Shown: piece after piece, positions 44,346 through 52,835 of the stretch
How the letters are laid out: each line of letters starts with the position of its first letter
Position numbering within the stretch: the first letter of the stretch is position 1
NCBI GenBank assembly: GCA_002393575.1
Contig: DGSN01000023.1
Span: 55,450-119,449, forward strand
Reading direction: 5' to 3'
Origin: Prevotellaceae bacterium UBA4361
GTDB lineage: Bacteria > Bacteroidota > Bacteroidia > Bacteroidales > Bacteroidaceae
Length of the DNA stretch: 64,000 nucleotides
Program-made: the position numbers and the translations under genes
Notes under the pieces: generated by a model
Told to the model about the DNA's origin: nothing
Databases searched by the model: none
What the model saw: only the letters and a program-made list of their open reading frames with translations

Positions 44346-44353
44346 TATCTTTG
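44346..44353 (+). promoter_or_regulatory. Likely -7 box of the murF promoter
   Basis: TATCTTTG, 25 bases before the murF ATG, fits the TAnnTTTG consensus; no clear -33 box at the normal distance. Confidence 0.5.
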
Positions 44354-44377
44354 CGCAATCAATTAAAACACAAACAA

Positions 44378-45712
44378 ATGGACATTCAAGATTTATACGA
44401 GATTTTCAAGCAGCATCCAGAGATAACGACCGACAGCCGCACGTGTCCCGTCGGTTCCATCTTCTTTGCGCTGAAGGGAGAGACCTTCGATGGAAATGCG
44501 TATGCCAAGGCTTCCTTGGAGAAGGGTTGCGCCTACGCAGTTGTAGATGAAAAGGAATATGCTGACGAACACGACGAGCGCATCATTCTGGTGGATGACG
44601 CTTTGCAGACTTTGCAGGATTTAGCCCGATTCCATCGGGAGAAATTGGGTACAACCATCGTTGGCGTGACAGGTACGAATGGCAAGACCACGACGAAAGA
44701 ACTGATTGCTGCCGTGTTGCAGAAAAAATATAAGGTACACTACACTCAGGGCAATTTCAACAACCACATCGGTGTGCCAAAAACCTTGCTCCAGCTCACG
44801 CCCGAACACGAGATGGCTGTGGTGGAGATGGGTGCCAATCATCCAGGCGAAATCAAGACGCTGGTGAACATTGTCCGTCCTGATTATGGCATCATCACGA
44901 ATGTGGGCAAGGCTCACTTGCTGGGCTTTGGCTCGTTCGAAGGTGTGATTCGCACGAAGGGCGAACTCTACGACTTCATTCGCGAGCATGGTGGACAGGT
45001 GTTCATCAACAACGACAATCCTCACCTCCTTGGCATCTCGCATGGCTTGCAGCTGGTGCGCTACGGAAGGCTGAAGAAGGAGAACAACGCAGCGCAAGAC
45101 CCACATTTTGCCACGCCTCATGCTTCGCCAAACTTGGTGGATGGCGAACTGGTCAGTTGCAATCCTTTCCTCTGTTTCAAATGGAACGGGCATGAAGTGC
45201 AGACTCACCTCATTGGCGACTATAACCTCGACAATGCCCTTGCTGCTGCCACCATCGGCACGTACTTCGATGTGCCTGCCGAATCCATTTGCGAGGCTCT
45301 GGAAGAGTATGTGCCTTCGAACAACCGTTCGCAATATGAGCAGACGGCATTCAATCGACTGGTGATTGATGCTTACAATGCCAACCCTACGTCCATGCAC
45401 GCTGCCTTGCACAATTTCTGCCAGATGACATTGCCTCACAAGATGTGCATCCTTGGAGCGATGCGCGAACTGGGCGAAGTGGGACAGGAGGAGCATCAGA
45501 AGTTGGTGGACTTCCTCCAAGAAGCTGGTTTCGAGCAGGTTTGGCTCGTGGGTGAGGAGTTTGAGAGTACGCAGCACCCTGCTTCGTTCCGTCTGTTCAA
45601 GGATGTGGAAGACGTGAAATTCGCCATTGCTCAGTACAAGCCTCAGAACATGACGATTCTCATCAAGGGCTCGAATAGCAACAAACTGTTTGAACTCCCT
45701 AAGATGTTGTAA
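44378..45712 (+). CDS. murF: UDP-MurNAc-tripeptide--D-Ala-D-Ala ligase
   Basis: 444 aa from ATG 44378. The frame is open 45 codons further back, but that part is the 22-bp tandem repeat and is rejected. Mur ligase landmarks are TDSRTCPVGSIFFALKGETF, the P-loop GVTGTNGKTTTKE, VVEMGANHPGEIKTLVNIVR, VINNDN-like FINNDNPH and DAYNANPTSMHAAL. Adds D-Ala-D-Ala, the product of ddl at 23035, to the peptidoglycan precursor. Confidence 0.96.
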   Translation: MDIQDLYEIFKQHPEITTDSRTCPVGSIFFALKGETFDGNAYAKASLEKGCAYAVVDEKEYADEHDERIILVDDALQTLQDLARFHREKLGTTIVGVTGTNGKTTTKELIAAVLQKKYKVHYTQGNFNNHIGVPKTLLQLTPEHEMAVVEMGANHPGEIKTLVNIVRPDYGIITNVGKAHLLGFGSFEGVIRTKGELYDFIREHGGQVFINNDNPHLLGISHGLQLVRYGRLKKENNAAQDPHFATPHASPNLVDGELVSCNPFLCFKWNGHEVQTHLIGDYNLDNALAAATIGTYFDVPAESICEALEEYVPSNNRSQYEQTAFNRLVIDAYNANPTSMHAALHNFCQMTLPHKMCILGAMRELGEVGQEEHQKLVDFLQEAGFEQVWLVGEEFESTQHPASFRLFKDVEDVKFAIAQYKPQNMTILIKGSNSNKLFELPKML

Positions 45713-45713
45713 A

Positions 45714-45792
45714 TGAAGAATGAAGAATTAGGAATGAAGAATGTTAATGACTCGGAAAGACAGGAGAAAAGAGTGAAATACATTCTTTATTC
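45714..45792. repeat. AATGAAGAAT inverted-repeat element, copy 3 (diverged)
   Basis: AATGAAGAATGAAGAATTAG at the left and ATTCTTTATTCAT at the right of a core that only partly matches the other copies. Confidence 0.6.
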
Positions 45793-45795
45793 ATA

Positions 45796-45907
45796 GGAAA
45801 GAAATTAGAATAATTAGAATAATTACTCCAAAAATTTATGTGTTGTTACAGCAAAAATAAACATATTATTTCTGACAAAATTATTCTAATTATTCTAATT
45901 TCTTTCC
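45796..45907. repeat. 29-bp perfect inverted repeat upstream of the YfhO gene
   Basis: GGAAAGAAATTAGAATAATT + 9 bases (45796-45824) is mirrored exactly at 45879-45907 with a 54-base loop. A partial match (TTCTAATTTCTTTCCTAAGT) is at about 8885. It could form a stem of the leader transcript or be a small mobile element. Confidence 0.8.
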
Positions 45908-45960
45908 TTAAGTTAAATCTACTAATTGTTTTTTCCCGATTACATAATTAAATAGATATT

Positions 45961-48624
45961 ATGAATTTCAAGAAAATCATCCCCGACGCCATTTGCGTCC
46001 TTCTCTTTGCCCTCATCGCTTTCTGCTATTTCTATCCAGCAGACTTCGATGGACGCCGACTCACAGGGCACGACAACACGGCTGCCGATGGTCTGTCGGT
46101 GGAAATTAAGAACTACCGTGCTGAACATAACGGCGAAACGCCACGATGGATTAACTCCATCTTCGGTGGTATGCCTACTTATCAGGTGGCTCCAAGTTAT
46201 GATTCCACGCGCAGCATGTCGTTTCTCGAAAAGGTATATCACCTCTGGTTCCCCGACTATGTTTGGTACATCTTCGCATCGATGTTGGGCTTCTATATCC
46301 TGCTTCGTGCCTTCGACTTCCGTCATTGGATGGCTGCCTTGGGTGCCATCGTGTGGGCATTCAGCAGCTATTTCTTTATTATTATAGCAGCAGGACACAT
46401 CTGGAAAGTGATTACCTTGGCGTATATTCCGCCAACCATTGCGGGCATGGTGCTGCTCTATCGGGGCAAGTATGTGTGGGGATTCATCGTCACGGCGTTC
46501 TTTGCTGCTCTTCAGATTCTGAGCAACCACGTGCAGATGACCTACTATTTCCTCATTCCTGAGTTCTGCCTCTTCTTCGCCTTCTTGGTTCAAGCCATCC
46601 GCACGAAGAAGATGGCGCATTTCTGCAAGGCAACAGGTTTGCTGGTGGCTGCCGCAGCCATCGCCATTGCCATCAATGCGTCGAACCTTTACCACACCTA
46701 CGAATATGCGAAGGACACGATGCGCGGCAAGAGCGAATTGGTGAAGGAAGGTGCCGACCGCAGCAACCAGACCAGTTCGGGACTCGACCGCGACTACATC
46801 ACGGCATGGAGCTATGGCATTTCGGAAACGTGGACGCTGCTTGTGCCGAACGTGAAGGGTGGTGCATCGGTGCCACTGCGCGAGAATGCCACTGCCATGA
46901 AGAAGGCGAACGGACAGTTCACCAGTGCTGGCATCTACGGTGCGTTCACGCAGTATTGGGGTGAACAGCCAGGCACGAGCGGCCCTGTCTATGTGGGTGC
47001 ATTGGTTTGTATGCTCTTCGTCTTGGCGTTGTTGATTATTCCGAACAATAACCCTCTGAAGTGGGCACTCATCATTGCCACGGTGCTGTCTATCCTCCTT
47101 TCGTGGGGTAAGAACTTCATGGGATTCACCAATTTCTTCATCGACCATGTGCCTATGTACGCCAAGTTCCGCACGGTGTCGTCCATCCTCGTGGTGGCAG
47201 AATTCACCATTCCGCTCTTGGCACTCTTTGGCTTGAAGATGTTTGTTGAGAAATGCCAGCAGAAGGAAACTCGCACCACGATGCTTCGTGCCCTCACGCT
47301 GAGTTGTGTCATCACCGTGGTTTGCTGCCTTTGCTTCGCTTTGGCTCCTACGGCTTTCGGTGAGTGTCTCTCCACTGCCGACCGCAATGCGATGGACCAG
47401 TATGTGCAGCAGGGCTATTTCGACAATGGCATGGCTGCCAGCATCCTCGCCAGCATCTCCACGATGCGCGCTGCGATGGTGAGTGCCGACGCATGGCGTT
47501 CCATCGTCATCATCCTGATTGGTGCGGTCCTGATGTACTGGTACTTCACGCAGAGCGGAAAGATTGTTAATGAAAACAAGATGCTGAAGGAGAAAGGTAT
47601 GCCAACGGAGCAGGATGGCGTTTCTCCATTCCGTGTGCCTGCATCCATCCTCTCCATCGCTTTGTTGGTGGTGTGCTTGGTGGATATGTGGATGGTGAAC
47701 AAGCGTTACCTGAACGACGGCATGTTCTCGCGTCCTCAGCTCGATGCTGCGTTGCAAAAGACGGAAGCCGACGAGTTCATCCTCTCGAAGTCGGGTGACA
47801 AGCGCGACTATCGTGTGCTTAACTTCACGGTTTCTACGTTTAATGACAACACTACGTCCTATTTCTATAGTTCGGTGGGTGGTTATCATCCTGCCAAGTT
47901 GCGCCGCTATCAGGAACTCATCGAAGAGCACATCGCTCCTGAAATGAGCAACGTGTATAAGGCAATGGGTGAGGCCCGCCTCGACACGGCTGCCATGATG
48001 ACGGGTGGGTCGAAGTTCCCTGTCTATGACCTCTCGGCTGTGAACACTGATTCGCTCTATCCTGTGCTGAACATGCTCAACACGCGCTGGTTCATCCTCG
48101 GTGCGCAGAATGGCGAGAAGATTCCTGTGGAGAACACGGCTGCCTACGGCAATGCGTGGTTTGTGGATAATGCGCTGCTCGTGACGAATGCCAACGAGGA
48201 AATGGCTGCTTTGCACAAAGTGTCGCCTCACCACACGGCGGTTATCAATAAGAATCAGTTTAAACTTGACAAGAACGTGGAGCTAGTGGAAGGAAGCATC
48301 AAGCAGACTTCGCTCACTCCAACGAGCGTGAGCTACGAGTCGGAGTCGGATGCTGAGGGATTGGCTGTCTTCTCTGAAATCTATTATCCGGGCTGGACGG
48401 CGACGATTGACGGCAAACCTGCCGTAATCCTCCGTGCCAACTACGTGCTTCGTGCCATGATCATTCCTGCTGGCAAGCACGTTATCGAAATGACGTTCGA
48501 TCCTACATCCGTTAAGACGACAGAGACCATTGCAAACACAGGACTTTACATTCTCCTTCTTTGTATCGGCCTCGCCCTCTTCTTCGGACTGAAAAAGCGA
48601 AAGAAAGAGAAGCTGAGTCAATAG
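45961..48624 (+). CDS. YfhO-family multi-spanning membrane protein
   Basis: 887 aa. About 13 membrane helices with the YfhO features: N-terminal FYPADFDGRRLTGHDNTAAD (extracellular acidic loop as in GT-C glycosyltransferases), NSIFGGMPTYQVAPSYDSTR, a long extracytoplasmic C-terminal domain (YFYSSVGGYHPAKLRRYQEL, FSEIYYPGWTATIDGKPAVI) and a final helix with KKRKKEK. Relatives are linked to glycosylation of cell-wall polymers; the substrate here is unknown. Monocistronic. Confidence 0.9.
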   Translation: MNFKKIIPDAICVLLFALIAFCYFYPADFDGRRLTGHDNTAADGLSVEIKNYRAEHNGETPRWINSIFGGMPTYQVAPSYDSTRSMSFLEKVYHLWFPDYVWYIFASMLGFYILLRAFDFRHWMAALGAIVWAFSSYFFIIIAAGHIWKVITLAYIPPTIAGMVLLYRGKYVWGFIVTAFFAALQILSNHVQMTYYFLIPEFCLFFAFLVQAIRTKKMAHFCKATGLLVAAAAIAIAINASNLYHTYEYAKDTMRGKSELVKEGADRSNQTSSGLDRDYITAWSYGISETWTLLVPNVKGGASVPLRENATAMKKANGQFTSAGIYGAFTQYWGEQPGTSGPVYVGALVCMLFVLALLIIPNNNPLKWALIIATVLSILLSWGKNFMGFTNFFIDHVPMYAKFRTVSSILVVAEFTIPLLALFGLKMFVEKCQQKETRTTMLRALTLSCVITVVCCLCFALAPTAFGECLSTADRNAMDQYVQQGYFDNGMAASILASISTMRAAMVSADAWRSIVIILIGAVLMYWYFTQSGKIVNENKMLKEKGMPTEQDGVSPFRVPASILSIALLVVCLVDMWMVNKRYLNDGMFSRPQLDAALQKTEADEFILSKSGDKRDYRVLNFTVSTFNDNTTSYFYSSVGGYHPAKLRRYQELIEEHIAPEMSNVYKAMGEARLDTAAMMTGGSKFPVYDLSAVNTDSLYPVLNMLNTRWFILGAQNGEKIPVENTAAYGNAWFVDNALLVTNANEEMAALHKVSPHHTAVINKNQFKLDKNVELVEGSIKQTSLTPTSVSYESESDAEGLAVFSEIYYPGWTATIDGKPAVILRANYVLRAMIIPAGKHVIEMTFDPTSVKTTETIANTGLYILLLCIGLALFFGLKKRKKEKLSQ

Positions 48625-48647
48625 TCCAGAAAGTACGATAGACCGTT

Positions 48648-48812
48648 GGCAGGTGGTGAAGCGAAGCGGAACCCCTGCATAGGATTCAATAGAAAATCGA
48701 ACCCCGAAGGTGGTGACAGAGCACATGTAAAACGTCTCTGTCACCCACTTCGGGGTTTTGTTATTGGATGTTGCTTAGCAGGGGTTCCGTGCTTCGCACT
48801 TCACCGCCTGCC
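48648..48812. repeat. 165-base nested inverted repeat
   Basis: Outer arms GGCAGGTGGTGAAGCGAAGC... (48648-48678) and ...GCTTCGCACTTCACCGCCTG (48778-48812) enclose an inner hairpin AACCCCGAAGGTGGTGACAG / CTCTGTCACCCACTTCGGGG (48700-48757). A short AGGCC TTC GGCCT terminator with T-run follows at 48824-48840. The two GGTGGTGA motifs suggest the inner stem arose from the outer sequence. It sits between the convergent YfhO and lipoprotein genes. Confidence 0.8.
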
Positions 48813-48860
48813 TGTAGTCTTTCAGGCCTTCGGCCTTTTTACGTTCATTGATATTTTTAT

Positions 48861-50921
48861 TTATTGTTCATCTTTCTCGAATATGCTGCACCAACGGTAA
48901 ACCCAGTGTGTGCGACTGTCGCAAGAGTGGTAGTTGATGGCTCTCAGCTCGTTCTTTTTACTGCCATTTGGAATACGTAACACAAAATCCCACTCGCCGG
49001 AAGTGGCTGAACCAGGACGTGTGCCCACAGTTTTGCTGCCTGTGAGGTTGATAACCTTCCCCTCGACAGCCCAGTCACTGATAAAGTTAGGACCTATGCT
49101 CTCATCTTCAAATGTTATCCACGGGGTTTCATTGACATAGCAGGTTGCCTCACCAGTAGTCCTCTTTACGGTAGCGTGAAGGACAATCGAATCACCACCT
49201 TGCATGCAAGTAGGCGGAGCTTCAACTGTTGCATTAAATCCGACAGGGAAGAGCTCTCCGTCATCGTAAATGCCCACGATACCCCATACCTTGCCATTCT
49301 TAGTGTGCTCGGTTGCCGATGCAGTATAGTTCATATAGGCACCTTCATAGCCAGTTGTGTTATCGTGACAGTTGATGTCTGTTCTGATAAGATACCATGA
49401 GCGCATTTCTTCCAAATCGTCCACATTCTTCTCGAGTTTTTTGTCTATATAGCCTTTCTTGGCCAGCCATTTATAGAAGCCTTCATTGTCGGGATACATT
49501 TCAAGGTATTTTTCTATGATTTCGCACAAAGTCTGATCTACTGACTTTCCCGCACTTCTGCCGGAGATATCTCCGTTAACAACTAATTCATTACGGAATC
49601 TCTCCATAAGAGCATACAGTCGGGTTAGTCTTTGTGTATAGTTATAATTAAGTTTATCAAAGATCTCCATATCCATGAGTTTATATGAATCACTATCCCA
49701 CAATTTAATAAGCTTTAGAATCTCTTCCTTTTTCTTGTTAACTTTTAGCTTATCACGATAGCGCTGTTCAAACATCTGGCGTATCTCTTCTTCGGTCATG
49801 CCGAACGAGAATTTAGGAGATGATATTCTATATTTCTCAATCAAAATGTTCCAATCGTCGGCACTGACGTTTCCATTCTTAGCTAACTTTTCGTAATCAT
49901 TGTAACAATCAATAGCTCTTTGCTGATTAAAGAATTATATCCCGATATTTGTCACCTTTGCTACTGCTTGAACTGCCATAATATAAGGAACCTGTTTTAC
50001 TGAGAAGTCTTTCAGCCGTTCTACAGCAAAGCCACTTGCATATTCCCATGCTATGGTTGCGGGACTCTGGCCTTCGCCCAAGCGTTTACCCAAATCTTCC
50101 ATGTTATCTTGGTTCAGATGTTCCTTGAGGAAATCTTTCACTGCTTTGTTATTTGGGTCTGTTTTAAGTTTGCCGAACAAGATAGACAACGTCTTTGCTT
50201 TGATTTCTTTTGATAATTTCTCAGCTATTCGTTCAGCGGCCTTTTGAGTAAGTGTGCCACTGTCATAGCCTTCAATCATCTCCATGGTCTCTTTTACAAA
50301 GTCATTGTCACCCAGTACTTCTTTGAAAGCAATGCCCAAAAGGTCGTTTTCTCCGAACCCAGAATTTTCAGCTATGGCCTTAAGCTGGACTTTCAACTTT
50401 TTGTAATCTTCGTCGCGCATATCGGCAACCCAACCATTGGTAGAAACACGATCGGCAAACTGTCTATTCAGTTCTTCCTTGTTCTCTACCGTTGCAGCAG
50501 GACAGAAGTGGTAGGTCTGAAACCTGACATATCCTTCCTTTAGTGAGGCATAATCAGGAATGATGTACTCTGGACCTTCATCTCCAAAGAGGACACCTAT
50601 CAGTTCATTATACTTCTCCTTAGGATAGTTCTCTGGAATTTTAAAACTTACTGTTGCATCATCGTCCAATACTACATGGTCTTTTCCGTCTTGGGTCACA
50701 TTGACAGGCGTACCGACGATGTTGTAGCCTTGTGCCTTGAGTTTCGTCACTTCCTCATCAGACAGCGGCTCAATTTTTACGCCAGATGTTCCGCTTGGTA
50801 AATCCACTTTGTAGCCATTTGCGTTGCTCTTCTCGTCCGCACCGTCGTCGCTACATGACACTAAAACTTGACTAAAAATAGCCAATAGGCAAAACGCCAT
50901 TAAAGAAATGTACTTTTTCAT
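48861..50921 (-). pseudogene. Putative secreted lipoprotein gene split by one in-frame TAA
   Basis: Part 1 (50921-49935, 328 aa) is a lipoprotein (LAIFSQVLVSCSDDGADEKS, Cys23) with a beta-sandwich N-terminal region (PLSDEEVTKLKAQGYNIVG, DDDATVSFKIPENYPKEKYN) and an alpha-helical rest, ending KVTNIGI-TAA at 49937-49935. The very next codon continues in the same frame with FFNQQRAIDCYNDYEKLAKN and stays open for 357 codons to 48861. Part 2 has no signal peptide, yet its C-terminus looks exported (VINLTGSKTVGTRPGSATSG, Cys-containing). The whole would be about 686 residues. A nonsense mutation is the simplest explanation; readthrough or two separate genes are alternatives. No family recognised. 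Confidence 0.7.
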
Positions 50922-51029
50922 AAAATTACTTGTTTAAATATAGTTGGATAGTATTTTCCGAAATGTAGTATCACGTCTTTCAAGGCAAAAATATGAACAA
51001 AAGGTTGAAAGAGTACTGCCAAACATAAA

Positions 51030-51079
51030 AAAAGACTCCCATTCCGCGAAATGAGAGTCTTTTAAACGGAATGGGAGTC
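51030..51079 (-). terminator. Two mutually exclusive hairpins between the regulator and the lipoprotein gene
   Basis: Stem 1 pairs GACTCCCATTCCG (51034-51046) with CGGAATGGGAGTC (51067-51079), 13 bp perfect. Stem 2 pairs AAAAGACTC (51030-51038) with GAGTCTTTT (51055-51063). They share GACTC, so only one can form. On the - strand this lies after the regulator stop and about 110 bases before the lipoprotein start. It may be a plain terminator or an attenuator. Confidence 0.7.
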
Positions 51080-51103
51080 GAAGATTGTTGGGTGTTGGGG
51101 TGC

Positions 51104-52792
51104 TTATTCCAATTTAGCCGATTGTGTCAGCCATTCCTTTGGGGACAAACCGGTGACAGCCTTGAAGCTACGGAAGAAGGTAGATTCGCTGGTGAATCCT
51201 GACTCAGCGATGACAGCATTCAGCTTCATCTCGGGGTTCTCGCTAAGGAGTTGCTGGGCATAATGCACACGGTATTCGGCAATGAGCTGGGCAAAGGTGC
51301 AGTGACGCTGGATTTGGATGCAGTCGGTTAAGGTCGTGACGCTGACTCCCAACTCGACTGCGATGTCCGACAAGCGGAGGCGTGATGTAAGGTATTGCCG
51401 ATCTCGTTCTATCGACTGACAGATACGTTGCATCAGTTCCTCGTCGGTTGACTGTGGGTCGTTTGAAGTGAGAGGACTGGCAACGGTATGTTTTCTATTA
51501 CGATATAAATAAATAATGTGTGCGAGAATGAGAAGAACGAATATGGTCAAAAGTATCCATAGCCAAAGAGGGATGCTCTGCAAATTTGCAGCCTGTTCTG
51601 CGGCTTGTCCATCAGGGGATGAACCAAAATGGTAGAGCCAAACGGTAGAAAGTGGATTGTAGTTGTCTTCTGGATTACCTCCTGCGAGGATGAGGTCTCC
51701 GTCTGGTGTGACGATGGGAATTGCCACGGTGGCGTGTTCCAAAGAGTCTGTGTGGAAAAGTGTTAGTTCCGCTGGTTGATGGGCAAAGTCGATGGCCAGT
51801 ACAAACTGATGGCGGCAGATGCTATCGACTCCAACGATGTAGCCCCGTTGACGCGGCTTGTCGATGGCAATAGGTCCTTTGTAGAAAATGGGCCCAAAAG
51901 AACTTTTCGTTGGAATGGGGCATGCAGTGGGCAGAAGCGAGAATGTGGTGTCGCGCATCATGACGATGCCCAGCTGCCCACTTTTGTCTCTTGCCGCCAG
52001 CATGTAGGTGTATTCGCCATGTAACTCGTCGCCAATGGAGCATACACTGCTATTAAACGGCTGGTCAGTGAAAACAGGTTTCCATTGCTCTAAAAGCGGC
52101 ACACGGAAGGCATCGCCCTTTAGGTGGTCTGCCCAAATGGTATCAGGGTGGTTCATGTAGAGATTGCTGCCACTGATGATGAGGGCATCGTCAGAGGCTA
52201 TGGGGAGAATGTAGGGATTGGAACGCCCCTGTGCCACGTCCTTGAGGTGCTGTACTTCGCTGTTTCCGTCGAAGTAGGCAATGGCATCGTTGGCATAGTG
52301 GTTACCACTGATAATGATACGCCCATCATTCAGCTGTGTGGCATTTGCCAATACACGGCGCTTGTCCAGACAACCGAAACCTTCGAAAGAATGTGTCGTG
52401 GAATTGTATCGCTCCAATGTAAATGACTGGCCTATGCCGAGTTCTTCGTTGTGGCCTCCACCGATGAGAAATTCATCAGCGTGGAGGGTGACAGCAAAAC
52501 CATTGTCGTGACTATAGACCATTGACATTGGATGCCATGCTCCATTAGCAAAATATTCGGCTGTTGGTGTGGGCACAAAGCCTGTGGTATGCCCACCCAC
52601 TACTGTCAGCTCCCCATTTGCATAGAAGATGCTATGTCCGCTTCGAGGTATGTTTAGGTCGGGCAGACGTTCTGGTACGATGCGCTTCGTCGGGCATGAC
52701 GGCTGAGCGGATGCGGGAATTATCGCAGCCAGGCAGAGAAGGAATAATAGTGTTGAAGTAATCCTTTTCGGAGAGATTCGTTGCAAAAACAT
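51104..52792 (-). CDS. Membrane-anchored one-component regulator: kelch-like sensor, one helix, AraC domain
   Basis: 562 aa from ATG 52792 (a GTG six codons earlier is possible). A signal peptide/anchor (TSTLLFLLCLAAIIPASAQ) is followed by about 370 residues of kelch-type blades: NGELTVVGGHTT, ADEFLIGGGHNEELG, NDGRIIISGNHYA, DGDLILAGGNPEDNYNP. A membrane helix (IPLWLWILLTIFVLLILAHI, about 410-430) and an AraC-type double HTH follow (LRLSDIAVELGVSVTTLTDC; NAVIAESGFTSESTFFRSFK; GLSPKEWL). It lacks the kinase and receiver domains of hybrid two-component sensors, so it should sense an extracytoplasmic ligand and bind DNA from the membrane. The target is unknown; the neighbouring split lipoprotein gene or fkp are candidates. 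Confidence 0.85.
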   Translation of the reverse strand: MFLQRISPKRITSTLLFLLCLAAIIPASAQPSCPTKRIVPERLPDLNIPRSGHSIFYANGELTVVGGHTTGFVPTPTAEYFANGAWHPMSMVYSHDNGFAVTLHADEFLIGGGHNEELGIGQSFTLERYNSTTHSFEGFGCLDKRRVLANATQLNDGRIIISGNHYANDAIAYFDGNSEVQHLKDVAQGRSNPYILPIASDDALIISGSNLYMNHPDTIWADHLKGDAFRVPLLEQWKPVFTDQPFNSSVCSIGDELHGEYTYMLAARDKSGQLGIVMMRDTTFSLLPTACPIPTKSSFGPIFYKGPIAIDKPRQRGYIVGVDSICRHQFVLAIDFAHQPAELTLFHTDSLEHATVAIPIVTPDGDLILAGGNPEDNYNPLSTVWLYHFGSSPDGQAAEQAANLQSIPLWLWILLTIFVLLILAHIIYLYRNRKHTVASPLTSNDPQSTDEELMQRICQSIERDRQYLTSRLRLSDIAVELGVSVTTLTDCIQIQRHCTFAQLIAEYRVHYAQQLLSENPEMKLNAVIAESGFTSESTFFRSFKAVTGLSPKEWLTQSAKLE

Positions 52793-52835
52793 AAACAATT
52801 TATGAGCCACAAAAAGAAATCAGTTTTTCAGATGC

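Noticed and set aside
44243..44377. N-terminal extension of MurF through the 22-bp repeats
   Set aside because: Would be a translation of tandem repeats; ATG 44378 matches the family start and follows a -7 box.
45940..48234. 764-codon ORF opposite the YfhO gene
   Set aside because: Antisense shadow produced by the GC-biased codon use of the real gene; composition is unlike any protein here.
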